From NCBI GenBank assembly GCA_963082875.1, contig OY720100.1, positions 8,060,001 to 8,124,000 of the forward strand: a stretch of 64,000 nucleotides of DNA, in the 5' to 3' direction. The notes beneath the pieces are model-generated. The model had not been told where the DNA came from, did not search any database, and saw only the letters and a program-made list of their open reading frames with translations. Origin of the DNA: Corella eumyota. Its lineage: Eukaryota; Chordata; Ascidiacea; Phlebobranchia; Corellidae. The position numbers were made by a program, and so were the translations under genes. Shown here in pieces: positions 25,457-40,300 of the stretch; position 1 is the first letter of the stretch, and every line of letters begins with the position of its first letter.

Positions 25457-28400
25457 ATGTCAACATTCAAAGGTTTGTCTATATTGTTATGTGTATTTTG
25501 AAAAAAATGTTTACTATAAATATACTAAAATAACAAATATTATGTGTTTACGTCTCGTCTGCTTTTGTTTAACTGTTTAACAAGAATTTTTATGGCGTAT
25601 TTTTTAAACAAAGGTAGTTTTGTAAACGTATTTCTTATAAAATTCAAAATCAATTTTAAATTTTTTTTCAATTTTAAAAATTTCTGTTATTGATATTTTA
25701 TATTATGTTAGTTAATGTCAAATGGGGGAAACAAAAGTACAGTGATTTGGATGTTTGTACTGATGAATCTCCAGATGTGTTCAAATCACAATTATATTCA
25801 CTCACTAATGTCTTACCTGAACGCCAGAAGGTTATGTTAAAAGGTGCCACAGTAAAGGACACTTGGGGTAACATAAAAATAAAAAATGTAAGAAAACATA
25901 TTTTAAACGTTTACTGTTGTATGTTCTATAAACTTATTTTAATTATAACAAAGTCACAAAAAATATTTTTTTTTACTTTTGTAATATTTTTAAATGATCT
26001 CGTTTTATTTTAAAATTTGTTATTACAAAACATATTATTGTTTGGTATATAAGCCTTATATAGTTACTTATATATATAAAATTAGTTTATTGCATAAAGC
26101 ACTTTTAAAATATTCATCATAGGGTCTTACTTTTCTCATGATGGGAACTGCTGAGGAATTACCTCAAGAGCCACAAGAAAAAGTTGTTTTCCTTGAAGAT
26201 ATGACAGAAGACCAACTCATGTCTGCTGTAAGTTAAAATGCTATCTGGTTAAACAGCTATTTTAAAATTTGTTTTTAAAATACTTTTTCTTCATTATATG
26301 AAAAATAGGTTTTATCATTTAAATATTATTTTATTTTAAAGGACATTTGATTAAAATGTGAACTTTGTAAAAAAAATGTTTTAAAAAAAATCTTCGGGCC
26401 AAGGTGTCTGTGAGTTGATGTAACTGGCTAACTATATATATTTGCAATTTATTTAACACATATAATAGCCTATATATTTTATTACTAAAATTAAATATCT
26501 TATTCTATTATATTTAGATGGATTTGGTTACTGGTTTAGATAACTTGGGTAATACTTGTTACATGAACGCTACTGTTCAAATGCTCAGATCTGTACCTGA
26601 ACTAGACTTGGCCCTTCAAGGGTAATTATTTCTCAAAATTATAAAATTGTTAAAAAATATTGAAATACAGAGAATTAAAAGTATTTATTGAATTTACTTT
26701 TAATTTGATTTTAGCAATAATAACAAGGCTTTCAATTTATATTTAATTTTTTTGTTTTAGGTATAGTGGAAATGCAGGGAGTGCAGGATTAATGGCAAGC
26801 TTAGGAGGAGGTGGAAGTGGATTGGATGATGGAGTAACTGCGGCATTTAGAGATCTTACTCAACAGCTAAAAGCAAAAGAGCAAGCCTCCATCAAACCAT
26901 TTTTGTTTCTTCAACTTTTGTATATGAGGTTTCCTCATTTTGCTGAGAAAAATGAACATGGTCAACCTATGCAGCAGGTGACCTTATTGCTTTTTGTATT
27001 GTGGTTTTAAAATTTATCATAAATTATATTAACGCTGTGTTTCAGTAATTGTATTTTTTTGTATATGGATTTAATTGATTTTTACTATTTTCTTTTTTTT
27101 ATTATTCAGTAGTTAGTTTTTTGTTAAATTGCTTTTTTGTTTTAATATATAAGGATTTTCCTTATTATTTTAAAAGAATTGGTATTAATCATTTAAAATT
27201 TTTATCGTTATTTGGCATTAGGATGCAAACGAATTTTTGACTGAACTTCTTCGAATTTGTCAACAAAAATTACAACCTGCACCTGTTGATATTGATGGGG
27301 AAGTCCCAGCTCAGAGAAAGAATTTTATTGACCAATATTTTGGCATCGATTTTAAAAATGTGTAGGACATAATTTGACTAGATTAATTTCTAAAATCGAG
27401 CATAATAAATGTAAGTAAATTGTGTGTCTTAACAAAATGTTTAACGTTTATCTTAGAATGCAGTGTGTTGATGAAGAAGGCAAAGAAGAGGAATCGACAA
27501 CTTCATCTGAAACATCTTTTCAACTTAACTGTTTCATATCACAAGATGTAAGTATAATGCTTATTATAAGTGTTTTATTTTAGAGAACTACAAGAAATTA
27601 TAATTTTTTTGCTCTTAGGTAAAGTTTATGGTAACTGGAATAAAGTCGAAGTTAAAGGAAGAGCTAACAAAGAATTCACCGACTTTAAATCGTGATGCAA
27701 AATACTTAAAAACCGTAAGATTTTTTTAAATGGGCTTTATATTAAATCTACCATACCATTATTTTAATTTATTTAATCTAGATTCATTAAATTTTAGAGT
27801 AAAATTGATCGATTGCCAGCCTACCTTTGTGTGCAAATGGTTCGGTTCTTCTTTAAAGAAAAAGGAAATGTTAACGCGAAAATATTAAAGGTAATAAAAA
27901 TGGTTAATTAAATATAACAAATCTTTGTAAAAATACATTTAAACTGATTAATTCTCTTCTTTTTTTTAAAGGATGTTAAGTTTCCCATTAGCTTTGACGC
28001 TTACGAGTTTTGTACTCCTGCTCTTCAAGAAAGATTAAAGCCAGTTCGGGATCAGTTTGAGGCATGGGAAGAGGAATTACTGGAAGAGAAGATAGCTGGG
28101 AAAAATAAAGGCGGAAAGGAAAAAAAGAAGAACACCCCAAACACTCCAAACCCTAATGATCCTCTAAAGGAATATGAAAGATTCGATTTTGCTAATGGTA
28201 CACTTTTTTATTTTTTTATGTCTTAAAATAATCAAGGTAACAAGCCCATGAATTGAGACTACCCTTGTCATTTTTTTTTATTTTTCCAAGTCTGATTTTT
28301 CTGGTAATGTTGCCTTCAAATATCAATCCATAGGTAAGTAAGGTTGGTTAAAATGTAAATCAACCTTGAAAATATAAATCTACATAAGACTTAAAAATGT

Positions 28401-28925
28401 TTTTGACTGTAGCAGTTAGCCTTATGATTATACTTCGTAGCATTTTGTGCATTTTTCCCTAAAAGCAATGTGTTGCTTAATATGAAGTAGTTTTATAAAA
28501 AGTTGCATATTGAATTGTTAAAGACAAAGGATCAAACAACAGTGGTCATTATGAACTTAAAAGCATAATCACTCATCAAGGAAGATCAAGTTCTTCTGGA
28601 CATTATGTTGCATGGGTTAGGAAATCTGGAGGTATGTACTAACTTTTAAATTATATCAAGTTTTTCCAAACTATTTTTAAAATTTAAAATATTCTCTGGT
28701 ACTTTATTGAACCTAGATGATTGGTTAAAATGTGATGATGACACAGTCTCTCCTGTGACCTCCGAGGAGGTCCTTAAGTTATCCGGAGGCGGTGATTGGC
28801 ACATTGCATACTTGCTCTTATATGGACCCCGCCGACTTGAAGTTCGCCCAAAAAAGGCTCCAAATGGAGCAGGTGAAGCTTCCCAATCTGCTACCCCCAT
28901 GGAAACAGAGTCAAATAAATCATAA
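25457..28925 (+). CDS. USP14: Ubiquitin carboxyl-terminal hydrolase 14 (proteasome-associated)
   Basis: Twelve exons: 25457-25472, 25712-25887, 26123-26227, 26518-26621, 26761-26977, 27222-27361, 27457-27547, 27619-27714, 27798-27890, 27972-28197, 28524-28631, 28717-28925; 526 residues (human 494). It trims ubiquitin chains on the proteasome. Residues 1 to about 75 are the ubiquitin-like domain (VNVKWGKQKYS, then RQKVMLKG). The cysteine box GLDNLGNTCYMNATVQ puts the catalytic Cys near residue 112, QQDANEFL follows, and the histidine box SSSSGHYVAWV puts His near 448. GGGDWHIAYLLLYGPRR lies near the end. The first exon codes only MSTFK plus one base. A Gly/Ser-rich loop near 26790-26830 and a Lys-rich stretch near 28100 account for the extra length. 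Confidence 0.96.
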
Positions 28926-29696
28926 AGGGTTTCAATTATCCCTGTTTAGATGTTAACTAGGAAATTTTAATTTAACACAGCCCTTGGATATATTTTTGTA
29001 ATGATAAAATTATTGTTTAATGTTGGCTGCTATTTTTACAACCCCTTGTTGTAAAATGAAGCTTATTTATATTATTAAGAATCTCTAGATGGAGTTTTAC
29101 AAATATTATTGTTAAAATGCTGTCAAAATATAAAAATCCGTTAAGTTCACTTGGATTTGATTTTGTTTACAAAAGTGCAAGAGAAGTAAGTGACAAATAT
29201 AATTTTATTATGGGAAAGGTTTGGGTAATGTTGTCCCCTGAAACTTTTTGACAACCTGTAATAAAATAAAGTTATAATCCAAAGTAATTTACTCTAAAAA
29301 GGTGTAGACCAATCCTATTATTGTCTTGTCAATAATAACATTATTATTTTATTGTAAATATCCACAATTTTTTTATAATTTAAGGTTTAATTTTCTAATT
29401 CTTTTTGTACCTTAACAACTTTTGTTATCTTATTGCTAGTTGATGCAAAAGAAACTTGCGAATTACCCTTCTTTCTAAATTGTGAAAAAGTCTTCGAACA
29501 TTTGCCCTTTACCGGGTTTCTTGGTTTGCATTTCACTTCATTTGAATCACTAGGCTATAATGAAAACATGTAAGTAATTGTAATTTTGTTCTATATGGGC
29601 CTGCGACATGTTGGCCAACTTAAGGCCAACATTGGAGCTTATGTTAGATGCTACACACTTAAAGTAATAGTGTAAAAAAGATTTTAGTTAGTTGTA
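28926..29696. other. Convergent 3' region, USP14 and WDR-type gene
   Basis: AT-rich, no protein recognised on either strand. It lies between two stop codons facing each other and should be mostly 3' UTR. AATAAA occurs near 29266. Confidence 0.45.
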
Positions 29697-32600
29697 TTAG
29701 TAGTGGACGCTTGTTTGCACCTGGGATAATTCTTTTTGCATTTTCCACTTTTCTCGAAGTATTTCTGGCACTTCAATATCTTCTGTTTTACTTAAAGCCG
29801 AAAACGGAATTGCTGAATGAACGTGAAACTAAAAAAAACTTGTATCAAAAATTTTCAAAGATAACATACATTGTCCCCTTACATGCAAAAATGCTAGTAT
29901 ACATTAGGGAAATATAATTTACGTTGTTTAAGTGTGGTTTAAGGTCGACTTTAGGTAAAAGTCTGTGTCGTCGTTTTGGTTTGTACCAGTTCCCCAATAT
30001 TTCACTTTTTCCCATTCGTTCGACCGTTTTTTTGTAATTTCTTTCCACTTCCTCGTCTGTTTTTTTCTTTTCACCGTAAAACAAACTGTCAACCTAGGCA
30101 AAAAGTCATAGTGATGATTTAACTATTATGTACTTATCAATACAAACAAACTAATGTAGAGGTATAACGAAATTGAAATGTAAGTTTGCAAGAAACGAGT
30201 AGGCCATAAATACAATATTGAAAAACTGAAAAGAAATACTTGTAAATGTTTTAGGTTTACTTACTGGGTGTACTTCTTTTTTAATCTCCGCCAAAGAAGG
30301 TCGATGAGTCTTCGACATGTTTCGAAATGAAGCCAACGTGCTTTTCGATGCGATAAAATTTAAAACGTTTTTTGCCAACCTCCACGCACTATACCCCGAA
30401 TTAAAAACCTTTTAAACATAATAATTAATAAAAAGGTTAAAATTATTTTGTGGCCAAAATATATATGATTTTCTAGCCATTTACTTTTAAAGTGTTAGCC
30501 GATGCAACACGTTTAATATCAGGTGGTATTCGATTATGTGGCGCTCCATCTATTTTGGTTAAGTTCCAAGGCTTTTGACCGAAAGTACCTTGATATAAAA
30601 TCTACTTTTGCTATCTTGTATATCTTTTTATCTTTAATAACGTGCAATTTTAATGTCGCAGGCTATATTTAAAAATTTGCTAAATTGTTGTTAAGTTATT
30701 TTAAAGAAATAGTTTTAAGAATACCAAAATATGCTCCTTGATCGCTCCAAAGACGAACTGTACCGTCTGAACAAGCGGTCAAAAGAAGTTGTTTTTCGTT
30801 GATATAAAATATGTCATTTACCGAACCAACGTGGGCTCGATAGTAAAGTAAAACGTCGGGTGGTATTGTGTTTAAATTTGACATTCTACGATTTGATAAA
30901 ACCCTAAAAACTCCTTATTGTTTTATATATTATTTTTTGATAACTCTTTTACATGATACATAAAATTGTAAAAAATCTTTAAAACTATTTATTTTGATAA
31001 TTAAAGTCGAATGTTTGGTTTGATTTTACATATTATCGCATTTACCTAACGCTTTCTTCGTCCATGTTCGTGCTGTCCCTTATTTGCAGCAAATCAAAGG
31101 TTCCGCCTCTCCTGCGTTGTGTGACCACTTTCTTGTAACAATATTGTGATATATCCCACACCTGAACAAAAGCATTGGGTGTGTTAATACTCCTTAAACT
31201 GAATAGATATATTTTAAAAAATATTTTCCCGAACAGTTACCTTAATATATCCGGAAGAATCACCAGTAATTAAAATCGAATTTTCTTCGTTTGTTGCCAA
31301 GGAAATAACAGACTCCCCTTCGCTATGAGCTGCAACAAACTGACCCAATAAACCCCCTTGTGGGTGAACTGACCAAGCATGTACCCATCCCTGTGCACCT
31401 GCTGCAACTAAAGTTGCAGTGTGGGTTTTGTGCGGACGACTTTGAAGAAACAGAAGCTGGAAATACATTTGAATGGTTAAATTAAAAAGTATAATTTTCA
31501 CCAGTATAGACTTCCTATCTAAGGGCTTTAAACAACATCTTATTATTACTTTATCAATAGACACGTCTGCTTCCCAGTAATCACGGTCGTCTTGACCTGT
31601 AATTACATCAAGTTGGTGTCGTGTGTGGGTGGATCTGGAGTTTGGATCTAAATCCACTCTGCCTGACGGCTTTGGCATTTTACTACTAACCAAATACAAA
31701 AAAATCAGTTCGTTTTTAAAACTTTATTCCATTTATAAATTATACATACAATCTATGATATGGTCGAAAGGATACTAACTCGCTTTTTTTGTATTGTAAT
31801 TGGTTTACTGAAAGTCACTTACCAAGCTTGAGTATTTGAGTTTGGAAAAATTGGGGGTAGCTTTGGTGTTGATAATTTGTCGTTAGGAATGGTTGCCTCT
31901 TCAGACGACTTTCGCATTTTCGGAGATTTTGACTAAAAAAAAAAATTTTTTTAAATATTATTACACTTAAGTTTAAGCGTATGGTATTCCGTGTTTTGGA
32001 TGGACCTACTAAATTCCGTGTTTTGGATGGACGTTGATGAGTTACTGGTGTCCTTCTGCGCATTTTATGACCGTCGCTACTTAAAGGAGAATAACTCTCC
32101 ATTCGATTTAACCGGCATAAAATATGACCTAAACACAAACGCAAGAAAAAAGTCAGTTCAAGTTTTTTAGACACCATAAAACTATTTTAGATTTAATATT
32201 ATGAAAAAACAACGTTCACCTGAATCCATGGACCATATAAATATATCACCATCGTAAGATGAAGATGCGATAATGGCAACACCATTACTGTGCTGGAACG
32301 ATGCCACACATAAAATATCATCTCTGTGGGCATCCTGCCACCTCCAATGATCGTCTTCATCATTGTCCTGACCTCGCGTATCGCTAAAACAACATAACGT
32401 ATAACGTATTTGTTTTATTAACTATTAGCTTAAATGACTTTGTGGTAAAACTTTTTTTGTTCAGAAAATCATTATATGTAGATGATGGTTTGCCAAAAAT
32501 CACGACTAATATAGAGTTAGTTCACTTACATATAGGCAGTTAGCTTTTTGTTCCACCCTGCAGTTATAATCTTTTGCTTTAGGCAAACCACGCTAGTTAC

Positions 32601-34036
32601 CTACATACAATAAAATACTTTTTAACAAAGTAAAACAAAACACCTTGAGGTAAATGTAGATATTGATTCACATGGCTTTAAGTGTATTGACTTATAGAAT
32701 ATAGAAACTTATCTTTTATTATGGCAACGTTGTGTTTGTTATAAAAAAATCTATATTTTGTACCTCTAGATTATTTGCTGGTGCAAGTGTTCTTAAACAA
32801 GCTCCGTTGTTGAAGTTCCAGATTTTAACTGAGCCATTTCTCGAACCTGTTATCAGTCTTCTCCCAGTTTGATCAAAGCACATACAAGTTAACTCTATTC
32901 CCTTGATTGTATGGAACTGAATTGCTTTTGTTCCTGTGTTTAAGTCCCAAACTGACAGTACAGAGTCATGACCAGCGGTAACAACCTGCGTTTAAAGGCG
33001 AAATTTTACTTAAAAGTTATTATACCAATAACTTATCAATTACCATTAAAATAACTATCACACGAAAAAGTTGTAATTTGTAATATTTTTCGAAAGCATG
33101 TTTTAAAGATTTATAAAAAAGGGTTAAATTTTACTACCAATTGTAAATTAAAAATATTATTTGTTGTAACTACCTGGTTAAAGAGTTTGTTGTAGAGAAC
33201 AGCACTGACAGGAGAATCATGTGACTTGATGTTCATTTGATCTACTTTTTTGTTGTCATCATAACCTTCAAGAACGCCTACCTGTTATTAAGTAATATAT
33301 GTTTTGTACCTTAATATCTTGGTTTTGTCAAGTTGTGCAAAAACTAGTTGGTGTTTTTAAAATTGTTAACTTTTTGGAGAATATTTTACCTGCATAGTAC
33401 CCACTAACAACGACTTTGTATGTTTGTGATAAAATATAGAGTTGATCATATGAGATTCTGGTCCCATTTTCAAGAAAGATCTTGGGCCTAATACTTGAGT
33501 GGTAGTGTGGTCATGTAACTCTATTATTCGAATTGTCTAACAATTGGTAAATTTAATTTTAAAAAGAACATTATGAATATAGGTTTGGTGTATACTAAAA
33601 CAAACTACAGTTTTAAACACTAACACTAAATTGCAAAAAAATACTTACTCGGTCTTTCCCACATGTCATGACTTGTCCAGCGGCTATAATTTGAACATGA
33701 ATGACCGGTGTAAGATGTCCTTTGATACTAGATGCGGGTTTGGAACTGTACGGGTTCCATGTACGGATGACACCATCAAAACTACCGGTAACTAAAGGTA
33801 TGTTTGGTAGTAATTTAGGATTTCTAAGGTCTTACTGTAATTTTATATGGCAATTCAATTAGGGCATGTATATAGAGTATTTACATTTTCAATTTAACAT
33901 TTGGACAAAGCAAAATAAAAACCCATTTAGCTTTTGTTAAAGAAGTAAAGAATCTTACCGACTAGATTCCAGTCTCTCGAGTAATCCAGAGCCAAAATTC
34001 CTTTTCTCACCCGACAATAGCAACTCCTGTCAAGAA

Positions 34037-34071
<35 letters not shown>

Positions 34072-36869
34072 CACAAAAAAACTAAATTATATGTTTAATT
34101 TACCTGTTGGATCTTAGTTTTGTAAATCCTGGCCACTTCGCCTTGTAAGTAATATTTGTAATATCTCCTAAGAACATTGAGTCGTCGTCAGTTGCACTGC
34201 ATGATATAAAACATTCTAACCCCTGGGCTAGTTGATAGTAATGTACACTATTCACCCAGTTTGTGTGAATACTCTTTCAAGAAAATGCGAAAATTAATTT
34301 GAAATACTCATTTGGGTACTAATTGTTGTAGATACTTACTTCGTACATCATGCAATGAGCCCCGCTTATTTTTTGTTTCAAAATCCTTATCATTGGAATT
34401 CTTTGAACAACTCCTGATAATATTTTGACAAATTTAATAATAACTCTTTTTTAACAACTTTAACGAAACAAACTGCTTTACAAATTTTAATCCGTCACCT
34501 TTCTGTGGATATACGCCAAATAAGCCTTTTCTTAAGGCTTCTACAAACCGAAAAACAATCACACTACCGCTTGAATCACCCGCTAATAACGTCGAAATGT
34601 TAAGGTTTTCATGATCAAACCTATTTTAATATATAGATATTATGTTATGGCGTGTTACGTAACCTACCGTTATGGCACAATATTTACCAGTAATTAATGC
34701 AGAGAATGGCATCTTTAAAACCAGTTAATTGAAAGTGACGTTCGAACTTCACTGCTGTGATGTCATAAAAACCTACACTTTAAGGTTGCTAGTTAATATG
34801 ATTGTTTAAAAAAACGGATTTCATTAAACATTTTAACTAAAATCTCTGTATTAAAGCATAAAATATATATATATTGTTGTAATATGTAGATGTTTCCTAA
34901 GGTTTGTTAGTTCAATCCCACCGCCAGCATGCTAAACCGTTTGGATTTACACTCACAAAAAAAATTAAATATTTTAGCAATCTTTTACGTGGAATAAATT
35001 AAAAAACTTAATTTATGAAAAGTAATTTATAAATCAGCTGTAAAACAACTGACTGATTTCCCTTTCAGTTGAGCTGATTGCAATCAGGTTTACGTTGGCG
35101 CACGGAGCCAGATCAGTCAACCAAAGAGGAACACTCGACTCTATTACAGATGAAACCTACAACACTTAATAACATTTTACTAAAATAGAGTGTGACCAAA
35201 AACATAAGTGCGCACCTTATAACATAGTAAAACATAAAATCTGTTATTTACTTTGGACTGCATTTTTACCTACAATATATCCAAGAAATAGTTTTTTACA
35301 CACAATTATGTTATTAGTTTTTACTCAAGGTAATTTATATGAGATTTATGTAGTTTTTTTTAAAACCTAAAAAACATGGTTTTAATGTTTTTTTATACCG
35401 CTAATGACTTTTGCAGCTCGAAATCTGCTCCATAAAAACCAAGCTGTCCATCTTTACTCATTGCAATATACTTCCCGCCAGGGTTATCTCGATCCAAGGC
35501 CTTTTTACCATGCCGGTTAGCGAGGTTTTGATAAAATGTAATTCTAACAATCTGGTCTCTATGGTTTCTATTTTATAATATAATAAGATTTACTGTTTTT
35601 CAAACAGCAATAGCATTACCCATTTGAATTTACTTACGACTGTAACTCACGAAGAGGGGTCGGAAAAGGAACCTGAATTTTTTTTAAATATAATAAAAAT
35701 TAAAACAAATTTAAAAAATTTAAAAAAATTAGTGGAAATTTTACAATTGACAAACCTCTTTGATAAGGCTTGTCATGGTGTCTTTTTCCTGATATTCTAA
35801 CAACATATAGGACAAATATTCATCCTAAGAACATATATTTAACCAGCAATGTTAATATTAAGTAATACACTAAAAAACACTTATCTATATGGAAACAAAT
35901 CGATTATTTCTTACCCAGTCCACCGTACCATCACAGTTAGTGTCAACTTTCATAAACAAAATTTCCAGTTCTTTATCATCAATTTCAGAACCCATCGTTT
36001 TTTTAATTGCTTCACGAAATTCGTCGATGTCCAATCCACCACCGTCATCAGCATCTGCCTCCTAGGATAGACAGTTACAAAAAAGTGTTAAAAAGCAGCA
36101 TAGCTATATTACAGGTTTATAGCCCGCAAAAAAGGAACCGCCGGCAAGCCATGCTAAACACAAAAAAACAGGAGTCGTTACTATCGACATCTTTTTTCCT
36201 ACGCTACAATGGCCCAGCTTTACCTACAACCTGGAATGTAATGTTAATTACTACTTCTAGGTATTATACTGCTAGCTCAAGTAAACTAAACGATGATGTA
36301 GATTTTATTTGGGTACCTGAAATATAGTTTCGAGTTTTTTTAAGTGCTCAAAGTTCATTTGATCTTCTAACTTACTAGCGGTCGATGCTTTAGATTTTTG
36401 CTTTGTTTTTAAAGCTAAATAAATAAAAATCGTGAATTTCAATTCTCCAAATAAAGGATTTTATTTAAAATATACCTTTTGAAAGTGGTTGAACTTTTGG
36501 GTTTATTTTTTTATCGTCACCTCCGTCGATTGCATCATTGCCTGTTCTAATGTCGTTTAAACATTTAAGTTTGTTAATTGATATTCTAACGAACACTGTC
36601 AAATAAGTAAGTTAACTTCCTTATAAATATATAGTTCTTAAGTTATTAACATATCTATTGGTTAGAAATGGTCGGCACTGAATTACATGTCGCTTTTTAA
36701 TATTTTGCAGATTTATATCTAAATAGTTAATTTCTTATCTTATAAAAAATAATTTTTACCTTTTCGGCTCTGGGTCTTCATTTTGAGCTTTTTCGTGATC
36801 CGATAAAGATGTCGCCGAGTTAGGATTGTCATCAGAAGAAAGGGACGTTTGCGAAGTTACTTCCTCCAT
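29697..36869 (-). CDS. EF-hand and WD40-repeat protein, WDR49/WDR64 type
   Basis: Thirty small exons, from 36760-36869 down to 29697-29828, all in phase; 1222 residues. The acidic, low-complexity N-terminus is followed by two EF-hand loops in and after exon 35915-36061: DADDGGGLDIDEF, and DTNCDGTVDW continuing into DEY. WD-type repeats run from about residue 190 to 1070, with pieces such as LLAGDSSGSVIVF, VTGSFDGVIRTWNP, VTAGHDSVLSVWDL, ITGSRNGSVKIWNF and LTACSDGTVRLWSDQG. After the propeller comes FGTFGQKPWNL, as in WDR49/WDR64 relatives, then a basic C-terminus ending QVQTSVHY. In other animals these proteins are tied to cilia and sperm; the role here is inferred. Which of WDR49, WDR64 or EFCAB8 is closest cannot be told by eye. 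It starts 449 bases downstream of the ZP-gene stop on the same strand. Confidence 0.85.
31986..32032. repeat. 20-base duplication across an exon end
   Basis: The unit ATTCCGTGTTTTGGATGGAC occurs at 31986-32005 and again at 32013-32032. On the gene strand one copy is the last coding part of exon 32010-32128 and the other lies just inside the intron, right after the GTAGGT donor. Confidence 0.8.
34041..34071. repeat. TA dinucleotide microsatellite
   Basis: About 15 consecutive TA units in an intron of the WD40 gene, directly beside the exon 33959-34026. Confidence 0.9.
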
Positions 36870-37317
36870 TTTTAAACATTAAACGAAATTCTCAAAAGTA
36901 TTATTTATTGAACTATCAGAGGCCTGCACCCAAAATAGGAGCGTTGAGTTAATGCTTGTAGAATTTTACTTACAATAAAACTTAGTTCAATGAATTACCT
37001 TTCCATGTTTTCTTAATGAAAAAAATTTCCTAACAATGATTTTAATATACTACTATTTGGTTGACTAAATTTTTTTATTAATGAAAAAAGTTATTTGTGA
37101 TGTCATAAACGCATTTTAAGTTCAACAAATGACCTACTTGGTTAATTCCATTTTCTAAAGTATAGAATCTAAAACTAATTCTTAATTCAAAAAAGCACAA
37201 GTTATTGCATTCTATATATTTTTAATATATATTAAGTAAAAATTTTTCCAAATAATATTCTATAGATTTAACGAAACGACATTCACATACATATTACAGA
37301 TTTAACCAAAACAGCCT
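36870..37317. other. Intergenic gap between WD40 gene and ZP gene
   Basis: AT-rich 448 bases. It contains the 5' flank of the WD40 gene and the 3' UTR of the ZP gene, both on the minus strand. Nothing else seen. Confidence 0.45.
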
Positions 37318-40300
37318 TTAAATAACAATTTTCTTTTGATTTTTCACGCTTTTTTGACAATAGCCACAAAATAGTGTTGCCAAGACAATTGTAAACAAGA
37401 TAACAAATACTGCAAAGATGAAAAATGTATTATCAAAATCTTTGGCAAGCATCGTTTGGGCCTCAACGAAATCTAAAATTAAACAACAAAAGTTTAAATC
37501 CGTGTATTTAATTTATATTTGTGGTTTTTTACCTTCACAAGTTTTGTAATCCTCTGTAAGAATTCTACCATGGTAACAACCGCATTTAACTCCAGTTGTA
37601 AATTCTTCACATAAATCAGAGCAACCACCATTATTCTAAAAACGCCCCAAAAGTTGGTATTTTATTTTACTCATTAGTAAAGTACAAACTATCTTGATGT
37701 ATATAATAAGTTGCTTAAAAAAGGTGAAATAAAAAAAATAATGGTTTAACCATTCTACATATTTCCTGCTTCATGAAAATTGGTCCAACTGTCAAAAGTT
37801 GCTCAAGTTCTTGAGCCGCCAAACTTCGTTTCTTTTTTGAGCAGCCCTGTAAAATAAATTTACCATTTAATATTTATACGACCAAAATCACAATATTTAT
37901 ATGACTAACAAGTTGTTGCTATTTTGTTAATCAATGGATGTTATTGCTACTGTTTTTTAATTGTTATGTTACTACCATGAATAGTCTTCAAAACTTTTAA
38001 TGTAGAAACTTAAAATCGCATAAAATTTAAAAAACTAGTAGCCTACCGCAAAATCACCGCAAGTCCCATCAGCAGTATTGTCACATATGGTAACTTGGCA
38101 ATGTAAATAAATAGCCTGCTGGTCGGCAGAAACATTGGTCCAAACAAACGATCTCATGAGAAAAGAAGCTGATCCTGGTTGAATGGCTCTTGTGATGTTA
38201 ACTTGGCCGTTGTCATTCAGGGCATTGTTAATAACACAGCTAAACAAATTGATATAAATACAATAATGCACAAACGTTAATAAATCTGTATTCATACCAA
38301 GGGCCAATACTTGACCCAAAATAAAAATGAAATAAATAGGTGATATATTTATATTTTAGTGAAAATGGGGTAAATAAAAATTGAAACCTTTCATCGATAA
38401 ACAGATAAGTAAATTCATCTATTAAACTTGATGATGTTCGAGTTGCCCAGCATTCTCTTACCTGTTAAGATATTTAAACAAACATTTGATTTATTAATAT
38501 CTCTGTTAAAACACATAAAAAGTCGAAAAACTAAAAAAGTTTACAAGATTTCCGAAAATTATATTAGAACTTCATTTTGTGTAACTGCTGTTAAATAAAC
38601 TTTTTTTTGTGGAGGTATAGATTACTTTAAGGTGTCATTACCTGTAAAAACAGTACACTGTCATCATTTCCTAAATCACCCGAAAAAGAAAGTTGGGCAC
38701 CAATGTAATCTGGCACCCTAACAGATTGACCTTGTCCTAAAGGTGTGTTAAAGGTTTCATCAAATAAACCAAAAAGTACTTCAAAATTTCCTTCGCCCAT
38801 TTTACCTTCTTGCTGTAATTTTCTGTAAACAAAATACTAATGTACGATTACAAATATCGTTTACGTAAAAATATGTTATACATAAATGACTTACCTTATT
38901 TCTGGTATAACAAAGGAAGAATTGACAAGAATTGATGTATCAAATTCGCAAGCTAAAGGAAGACAGAGATTATTATGCCTCTGAATTATTTGTGTAACGT
39001 TGTTTTGAATTCTCCAAACTAACCACTCAAACACAAGTTTATCGCCAACATCCTGTTAATTTAAAAGGTATTCAACGTTTAAATTTTTTTTAAATTTGTT
39101 AATGTGATGCTATAGTCAATTTACGTTTTGTAACCTTCGTAAATCTGTTTTAAACGAATTGCAGTATGTTAGCCTAGCAATAATCTATAGATTAATATGC
39201 AACCAGTACTAAAAGAATGACCAAGCAAAACCTTAACTTTGACTGTATTATTGCACAAGTATACAAAGTTGGTGTTTGTGCTTGGTATTCGTTTTGCCTT
39301 TAAGGTAATATCAAAAAGATAAAATGTTGTTACTTACGGTAATATTGGGTAAACAGCTTGAAATGTTAAATTTAAATTCAACAACAAATCTAGATCTAAA
39401 GGTTGGTTTACATTCGTTTGGTACTGAATCATAATCATCATTGTCACAAACAAACAAAAGGGAGGAGTCAGAAACAGTGAGTCTTCTAAGATCTTCTTGG
39501 TAAAGACTAAAAAAAATTATTTATTATACTAATCTTTTTGATTTAAATATAGAAATAACTTACATAATCTTTATTTCTTTAGAGCAAATGATATTACCTG
39601 TGAAAATATCACATCAAAAGTTAATTCACCGTCATTTATCTATAAAAATCAATAAAGTCAATTTTAAATGGTTACCTTCGTTTAAAACAGTAACAAAGCC
39701 TAGGCTAGATGGCATTTTTTCAATACAAGTTGATAAAAGTTGAACAATAAGTTGATTTCCGGAAACAGTTGGACTTTCTACTTCAAACACATTTCTATCA
39801 AATGAAGAATTCAACAAACTGAAGTCGCCTTCTTCGCCAGTAAATATCTTTGGTTAGGAAAATATTACAAAAAAATTAGATTTAAACTTTAAAGAAGTAG
39901 TATAAAAATATGTATAGTATAAGCAAACACGCAATTTATTTAAAATGCGTTGTTTAAAATGTGAGTAAATAATATTGAAATTTCTGTTTGTTACGAATTG
40001 TTTTTTAGTTATACATTTTATAACAATTTGTTTACCGTAAAACCATCTCCATCGCCTATTGCTATATCGTAAAAAATTATATTTGGAGGATCTCCAGTAG
40101 GAAAATTAATCCTCCACTCAAAAAAGGTGGCCAACGGATAATTTAAATTCATCGAATATCCAGGTGTATAAAATATTCCTGGAATACAATCGACTTCGTT
40201 GTATTCGTAGTTCTGAACTTTATAAATAGGACAAAGGATTTTTTTTCGTTTTTAACGTTTTTAAATTTAAAGTTAAGCTATTTTCAAAACATTTTTTTAC

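Noticed and set aside
29711-29917. Plus-strand frame near the WD40 gene end as a membrane peptide gene
   Set aside because: It runs antisense over the last coding exon of the WD40 gene and has no start context or splice partners.
34041-34071. TA run as a functional element
   Set aside because: A simple microsatellite in an intron; nothing beyond repeat length supports a function.
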